From positions 2,239,659 through 2,303,658 of the forward strand of contig OX422187.1 of NCBI GenBank assembly GCA_949130485.1: DNA of 64,000 nt, given 5' to 3'. Origin of the DNA: Agelas oroides. Its lineage: Eukaryota; Porifera; Demospongiae; Agelasida; Agelasidae. Positions within the stretch are counted from its first letter, which is position 1; each line of letters begins with the position of its first letter. Shown here one piece after another: positions 59,501 through 64,000 of this stretch. The translations under genes were made by a program, and so were the position numbers. The notes below the pieces were generated by a model. That model saw only the letters and a program-made list of their open reading frames with translations. It was not told the origin of the DNA and searched no databases.

Positions 59501-62500
59501 GAGCCTATACACCGGGGTCTGGGAATGAGGTTGGAGATGTGAGAGCCTATACACGGGGTCTGGGAATGAGGTTGGAGATGTGAGAGCCTATACACCGGGG
59601 TCTGGGAATGAGGTTGGAGATGTGAGAGCCTACACACTGGGGTCTGGGAATGAGGTTGGAGGTGGGAGAGCCTACACACCGGGGTCTGGGAATGAGGTTG
59701 GAGGTGGGAGAGCCTACACACCGGGGTCTGGGAATGAGGTTGGAGGTGGGAGAGCCTACACACCGGGGTCTGGGAATGAGGTTGGAGATGGGAGAGCCTA
59801 CACACCGGGGTCTGGGAATGAGGTTGGAGATGGGAGAGCCTACACACTGGGGTCTGGGAATGAGGTTGGAGATGGGAGAGCCTATACACCCAGCCCGGGA
59901 CCAAGGCTCAGTCTCAGGCACCAGGCTAACAAACAAAACCTCCTACCCCAGCCCAGCTAGCCTTGCCCACAGGCTCTCTCCCACTTGTGAAATCTCTCAC
60001 CACGACTTTTCACGTTAGCAGACATGTGAGTTTGTGGGCAAAGCTACTTACCTCTGATCTCTATGGCTGTGATGACATGGTTCTCCTTGAATTCCACCTC
60101 AATGCATGGCTGCTGGTCCATATGGGACGGTACCCAGAACACTGGTATTGGGTCTGAGAACTGGAGAATGGCATCCTGGGGACGAGGGGGATGGGGAGAC
60201 TGGGGACCTGGGTGTGGTTCTGAGGAAGACCACTTTATTGTGAACTCTGCACTCAGTGGGATGGCACGAGAAAGCAACTGTTTCTCTAGAATAGGGGAGG
60301 GGAGAGGAGAGGAGAGGAGAGGAGAGGAGAGGAGAGGAGAGGAGAGGAGAGGAGAGGAGAGGAGAGGAGAGGAGAGGAGAGGAGAGGAGAGGAGAGGAGA
60401 GGAGAGGAGAGGAGAGGAGAGGAGAGGAGAGAGGAGAGGAGAGGAGAGGAGAGGGAAAAGGAGGGGAGATAAAGGGAGAAGAAGAGGGGGGAGAAGAAGA
60501 GAGGGAAGAAGAAGAGGGGGAAGAGGGGGAAGAAGAGGGGGAAGAAGAGTGGGAAGAAAGGACAAGAAGGATGGGAGAAGCGAGGAAAGAGAGAGGAAGA
60601 TGAGAGGGGAGAAGGATGAGTGAGTGGATATTTCACTCACAAAGTGTGTGGCACTAGTCACAAGTGTGTGTGGCCTACCAGCAGTCAGAAAGCAGGAGTG
60701 GAGGTGTGGTGTCTTCTGCTGGGGCTTCAGCCTCTTGACATACTTGTACCAAGCCATCATTTCTGGGGGACAGTAGGGTGACAGATTTGGTGAGGTACGT
60801 GACTGAGTGCCGAGGGTATACATAATGCACTCGTGTTTAGCAGAGATATATTATCATTGGGTACACGCACTACACACTCATATGCTGAACATCTTGTTTG
60901 TTGTTGTTATTGTTGTTGTTGTTTTCTGAACATCTTGTGCATGTATGTTGCTGTGTGCATGGGTAAACCCAATTTTTTAATGTACTCAAAGTACGCACTT
61001 GTGTCAGTAAACCAAAGTTTGACTGTGTATGAGCTCAAAACAGTAAAACTGATCTGCATCATATACGTACCAACACTGCTGTCAGCGTAATATGATTAGA
61101 AACAGTATTAGAATCAGTTTGAATCACAATCAGTATCAGAATGAGTATTGGAGTTAGTGTTCAGCATTGATATCAGAACCAGTATCAGAACCAGTATCAG
61201 GTTCAGTATCAGGTTCAGTATCAGGTTCAGTATCAGGTTCAGTATCAGTATCACATTACCGAGCATGGACTTGACGTGTTGTGCAGTCTTCACCCTCGCC
61301 TTCCACACAACGTCCTTCATCAAGTCCTCCACTACAAAGAACTCACCTTCACGTTTTACAACTAGCTTGGCTCTGCAAAATGACAGCATGCACAGTCAGT
61401 ATACTAGTAAGATGATATCATCATCGTGGGGCGAGCCTGAGCGAGCAATACATTGCTGATTTCATGGCACACAAACCATGCATTACAGCAGGGTTTGTCA
61501 CGTCTGCTGTTCCATGAGCGCACGTGGTAATTAAGCAAAACTTCATGTATAGCCAAGCACTTAGTTGTCACCAGATATAGATGATCATACATGTTACCAA
61601 ATTGCAGTCATTTCTCAGGTCAAGGAAGCTACTACGGCTACACACAAACTTGGACTAAACTTCACACTGAAGTCATGAACTGAATCTCTGGAGCTTAATT
61701 ATGAGTGTTGATTATGCATGGCCCTTCCTCAAGTGACCTAAACTCTACTGGGCGTAATTTGTACCATCTGTGAGTAGCCTGCCCTTGTCTGTCATGGTCC
61801 GCAGTTGCCATGCGTGCGTTAACTTAAGTCGTCTTCGCTCTGAGTTTCTTTCACGTCGACGCTGCGTTCTGGCAGTAGTCCTGAGTATCCGACGTTCATT
61901 CAGTCTTCGTGAAATATTTAAATGCGCTCATTTAAATTAAATTTACGGTATATGGCCGCAAGCAAGCACGTACGTACGTAAACACACTTCCGCAATGCAG
62001 TCCCGCTAGTGTGGGGCTCGCTCAGGCTCGCCCCAATTAGGAGCATATTAGCAGGAAAAGTCAGTATATTAGCATGCAAAGTCAGTATATTAGCATGCAA
62101 AGTCAGTATATTAGCATGTACAGTCAGTATATTAGCATGTACAGTCAGTATATTAACATGCACAGTAATAGCACCTTCCAATTTTGTTTGCAGCTGACAG
62201 CAATAGGGAAGAATCTTTGGCATATGATTGGATGGTTCCAGCAGCATCTAAAGAGCAAAGGACGGGCCACACCCCCCTCAGTGACAAACACACACTATGC
62301 AGTGAGCCGTTGAACAGAAGTAGGTGGTCATGTGACCATACGTGCGTACGCACCTTCGTCAAGACCCTCCAGGAACACAGCTGCACAATCCTCCCGCATG
62401 TGGAGGGGAAACTTCTTCTCTGCAAACACAAATTCTGTCGACCCATCCTTGCTGGTTGAAACAGTCTGTGATGTTAATGATGAGATGGAATTGTTTATCA

Positions 62501-64000
62501 TCGCCTTGCTTTACATGCACAACTCCCCTTTTCTTTATTCTTTGGTTTACATCTACAATGACAACAATGCATGGAAGCAAGCAATGGAGGCAAAAGACAA
62601 GAAGGCCGGAGAGCATTCACCATGTGAACAACGATTATGTCAGGTGAACGCAGGGTGGACATGGTGGGAGGGATGAGGCCCGACTTGACAATTATGCACT
62701 AGACCTCATCATCCATCTAGCTAGATAGGCTTGAGGGCTCCACCACTAGACAGCTGCAGGACTCCAGACGTACGTGTAAATAGCTTGTAGCTAGCCGGGG
62801 GTGTCCTGTTTACATATTTGTTTAATGGTGCACCAAGCAGTAAACAAATAAATAAAACAACTTTAATATATAACTAGGGGAATTCCCAGGGGAAAACCCT
62901 GTTTATAATTAGGTTGAAGGTCAGATATTGCAAATTACTTAGAACAAGTGTCAGAAAGTTTCAGCACAAAGAGGGATTTACAAGTCAACAGCTGCAGCCA
63001 TAAAATCCAGGAACAGTGACAACCACACTACCCAGTGACTGCTCACTATAAACTATCTTCATTCTTCCATGTACCCTTGTGCCCAGGCGCTCTCCTCAAA
63101 TAACGGGAGAGAGGCGCTCTCCTCAAATAACAGGAGAGAGTCTGGGTATGCAGCTACCCAAGTATGTGTCACTTACAGTACAACAAATGTGTGGTCAAAA
63201 GGCCGTGGGTACGAGGGCAGCTCTCAAGGATGTGTCACTTACAGTACAACAAATGTGTGGTCAAAAGGCCGTGGGTACGAGGGCAGCTACCCAAGTATGT
63301 GTCACTTACAGTACAACAAATGCTGTGGTCAAAAGGCCGTGGGTACGAGGGCAGCTACCCAAGTATGTGTCACTTACAGTACAACAAATGTGTGGTCAAA
63401 AGGCCGTGGGTACGAGGGCAGCTACCCAAGTATGTGTCACTTACAGTACAACAAATGTGTGGTCAAAAGGCCGTGGGTACGATACGAGGGCAGCTCTCAA
63501 GGATGTGTCACTTACAGTACAACAAATGTGTGGTCAAAAGGCCGTGGGTACGAGGGCAGCTACCCAAGTATGTGTCACTTACAGTACAACAAATGTGTGG
63601 TCAAAAGGCCGTGGGTACGATACGAGGGCAGCTCTCAAGGATGTGTCACTTACAGTACAACAAATGTGTGGTCAAAAGGCCGTGGGTACGAGGGCAGCTC
63701 TCAAGGATGTGTCACTTACAGTACAACAAATGTGTGGTCAAAAGGCCGTGGGTACGAGGGCAGCTCTCAAGGATGTGTCACTTACAGTACAACAAATGTG
63801 TGGTCAAAAGGCCGTGGGTACGAGGGCAGCTCTCAAGCCTTACTCACCTCGTAGATGTTGTGGAGCACTTGGTGAAACTTCTGGATATCCTTCTCATCAA
63901 CCTCGGCAATGCTGGACAGCTGATAGGCCTTGGTGATTCGACCTTTGACCTTTACCTCCGGCCGCAGGATATGGAAGATCTCTAGCTCGTCTCCTCTGAT
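56519..64000 (-). CDS. Unrecognised multi-exon gene with two discoidin-like regions (5' end outside window)
   Basis: Exons in transcript order: 64000-63848, 62419-62354, 62247-62175, 61372-61260, 60762-60679, 60285-60052, 59376-59137, 59012-58809, 58099-57878, 57576-57475, 57381-57301 and 56985-56840. A possible last exon is 56583-56519. From 62419 to 56840 all phases fit. At least one exon is missing between the first two, and the last does not join in phase. I do not recognise the family. Exons 60285-59137 read like an F5/8C (discoidin) fold: IEVEFKENHVITAIEIRG, then AVRFVTIVPETWSGD. Exons 59012-57878 give a second such region (LTFDLGGPRILEKLEIT). Exons 57576-57301 suggest a beta-rich domain (SVEEGSLLTFHFSNH, LFVYLFCLEETG). 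No TM helix or signal peptide is seen. Almost all introns are phase 1. Domain names are tentative. Confidence 0.6.
56646..56663. repeat. Poly-G run
   Basis: About 17 G residues in an A/G-only tract between the last two candidate exons of the minus-strand gene. Confidence 0.85.
56998..57185. repeat. Poly-G and GGGAGAAG purine tract
   Basis: About 190 bp of G/A, including roughly 25 consecutive G. In the gene's sense it is the pyrimidine tract before the exon at 56985. Confidence 0.9.
57716..57856. repeat. CCCT tract and CAA repeat
   Basis: C/T-only repeat followed by ACAACAACAA units, in the intron between exons 58099-57878 and 57576-57475. Confidence 0.9.
58185..58490. repeat. 58-bp minisatellite containing a TAGCCTCG-type end
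   Basis: Five to six copies. Each has GGACTGGGAACGAGGCTACG, the right end of the TAGCCTCG elements. Confidence 0.9.
59428..59890. repeat. 42-bp minisatellite
   Basis: About 11 copies of a unit with GGGGTCTGGGAATGAGGTTG and GAGAGCCTACACACC. It lies in the intron between the two halves of the first discoidin-like region. Confidence 0.95.
60293..60470. repeat. (GGAGA)n microsatellite
   Basis: About 150 bp of the pure five-base unit. In the gene's sense it is the pyrimidine tract before exon 60285-60052. Confidence 0.95.
61090..61252. repeat. CAGTATCAG-type repeat
   Basis: A 12-bp unit (TATCAGGTTCAG) in four clear copies, with looser 6-bp variants to the left, directly next to the donor of exon 61372-61260. 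Confidence 0.85.
61427..62035. mobile_element. Candidate inverted-repeat element, about 600 bp
   Basis: TGGGGCGAGCCTGAGCGAGC at the left and its inverse at 62016-62035. No target duplication seen. No coding capacity. Confidence 0.5.
62037..62170. repeat. 21-bp tandem repeat
   Basis: About six copies of CAGTATATTAGCATGCAAAGT, adjacent to the donor of exon 62247-62175. Confidence 0.9.
62420..63163. other. Intron sequence with a possible missed exon
   Basis: The reading phase requires an exon between 63848 and 62419 that I could not place with confidence. A minus-strand open stretch at about 62455-62570 (KKRGVVHVKQGDDKQF) follows an acceptor-like TAG but lacks a good donor. Confidence 0.35.
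63164..63836 (-). repeat. 66-bp minisatellite next to a splice donor
   Basis: Ten copies in two alternating end types (CTCTCAAGG and CTACCCAAGT). In the minus-strand gene's sense each copy contains the donor-like GTAAGT, and the array starts within 12 bases of the true donor at 63847. The plus strand is open in all three frames through the array. Confidence 0.95.

Noticed and set aside
63069-63985. Three overlapping plus-strand frames of over 260 residues at the right edge
   Set aside because: The 66-bp minisatellite is stop-free in all three plus frames; the real gene here is on the minus strand with its exon at 63848-64000.

Overview
The window is animal nuclear DNA: intron-rich eukaryotic genes with GT-AG introns, mostly 50-2000 bp, packed closely on both strands and separated by microsatellites, minisatellites and short inverted-repeat transposons. 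The gene set (CCDC22, STIM, PGAP2IP/CWH43, VPS37A, IFT81, LARP1) is general to metazoans. A tandem trio of intronless GABA-B-like receptors and the short introns suggest an early-branching animal, most likely a sponge. That placement is inference. I saw no retroviral, LTR or Polinton remains.

Layout. 1-1785: last three visible exons of CCDC22 (+). 3718-12802: complete ten-exon STIM calcium sensor (+; spliced length 2049 nt, 682 aa). 13799-19328: complete thirteen-exon PGAP2IP/CWH43 (-; 2406 nt, 801 aa), tail-to-tail with STIM. 19759-33197: three intronless GABA-B-like receptor copies (+); the middle one has a nonsense codon in its leader. 36036-36686: 3' end of a PHD-finger gene (-). 38692-42764: fourteen-exon VPS37A (+; 366 aa). 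43208-45244: IFT81 (-) with an intronless coding region (678 aa). 45972-55052: twenty-exon LARP1 (+; 1118 aa), head-to-head with IFT81. 56519-64000: 3' part of an unrecognised multi-exon gene (-) with two discoidin-like regions, running off the right edge. For the five genes built from exons or a single frame and called complete, the coding length is a multiple of three.

Mobile and repeated DNA. Two related families of non-autonomous elements, with ends TAGCCTCG and TAGTCTCG, carry clear 8-9 bp target duplications, which is Mutator-like. They include two elements of only 39 and 42 bp and one nested insertion. Tc1/mariner-like (TA) and hAT-like elements are also present. The most unusual points are: STIM intron 6, whose donor side and acceptor side each carry a minisatellite resembling the adjacent splice junction; a compensated frame slip in the cap-binding DM15 region of LARP1; mosaic gene conversion among the receptor copies; an acidic, proline-containing insert in the STIM coiled coil; and the phase-1 intron series of the unrecognised discoidin gene.

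How the genes work together: they do not form a pathway. STIM (store-operated calcium entry), CWH43 (GPI-lipid processing), VPS37A (ESCRT-I), CCDC22 (CCC endosomal complex), IFT81 (cilium) and LARP1 (TOP mRNA control) are housekeeping cell-biology genes. The receptor trio is the lineage-specific part.
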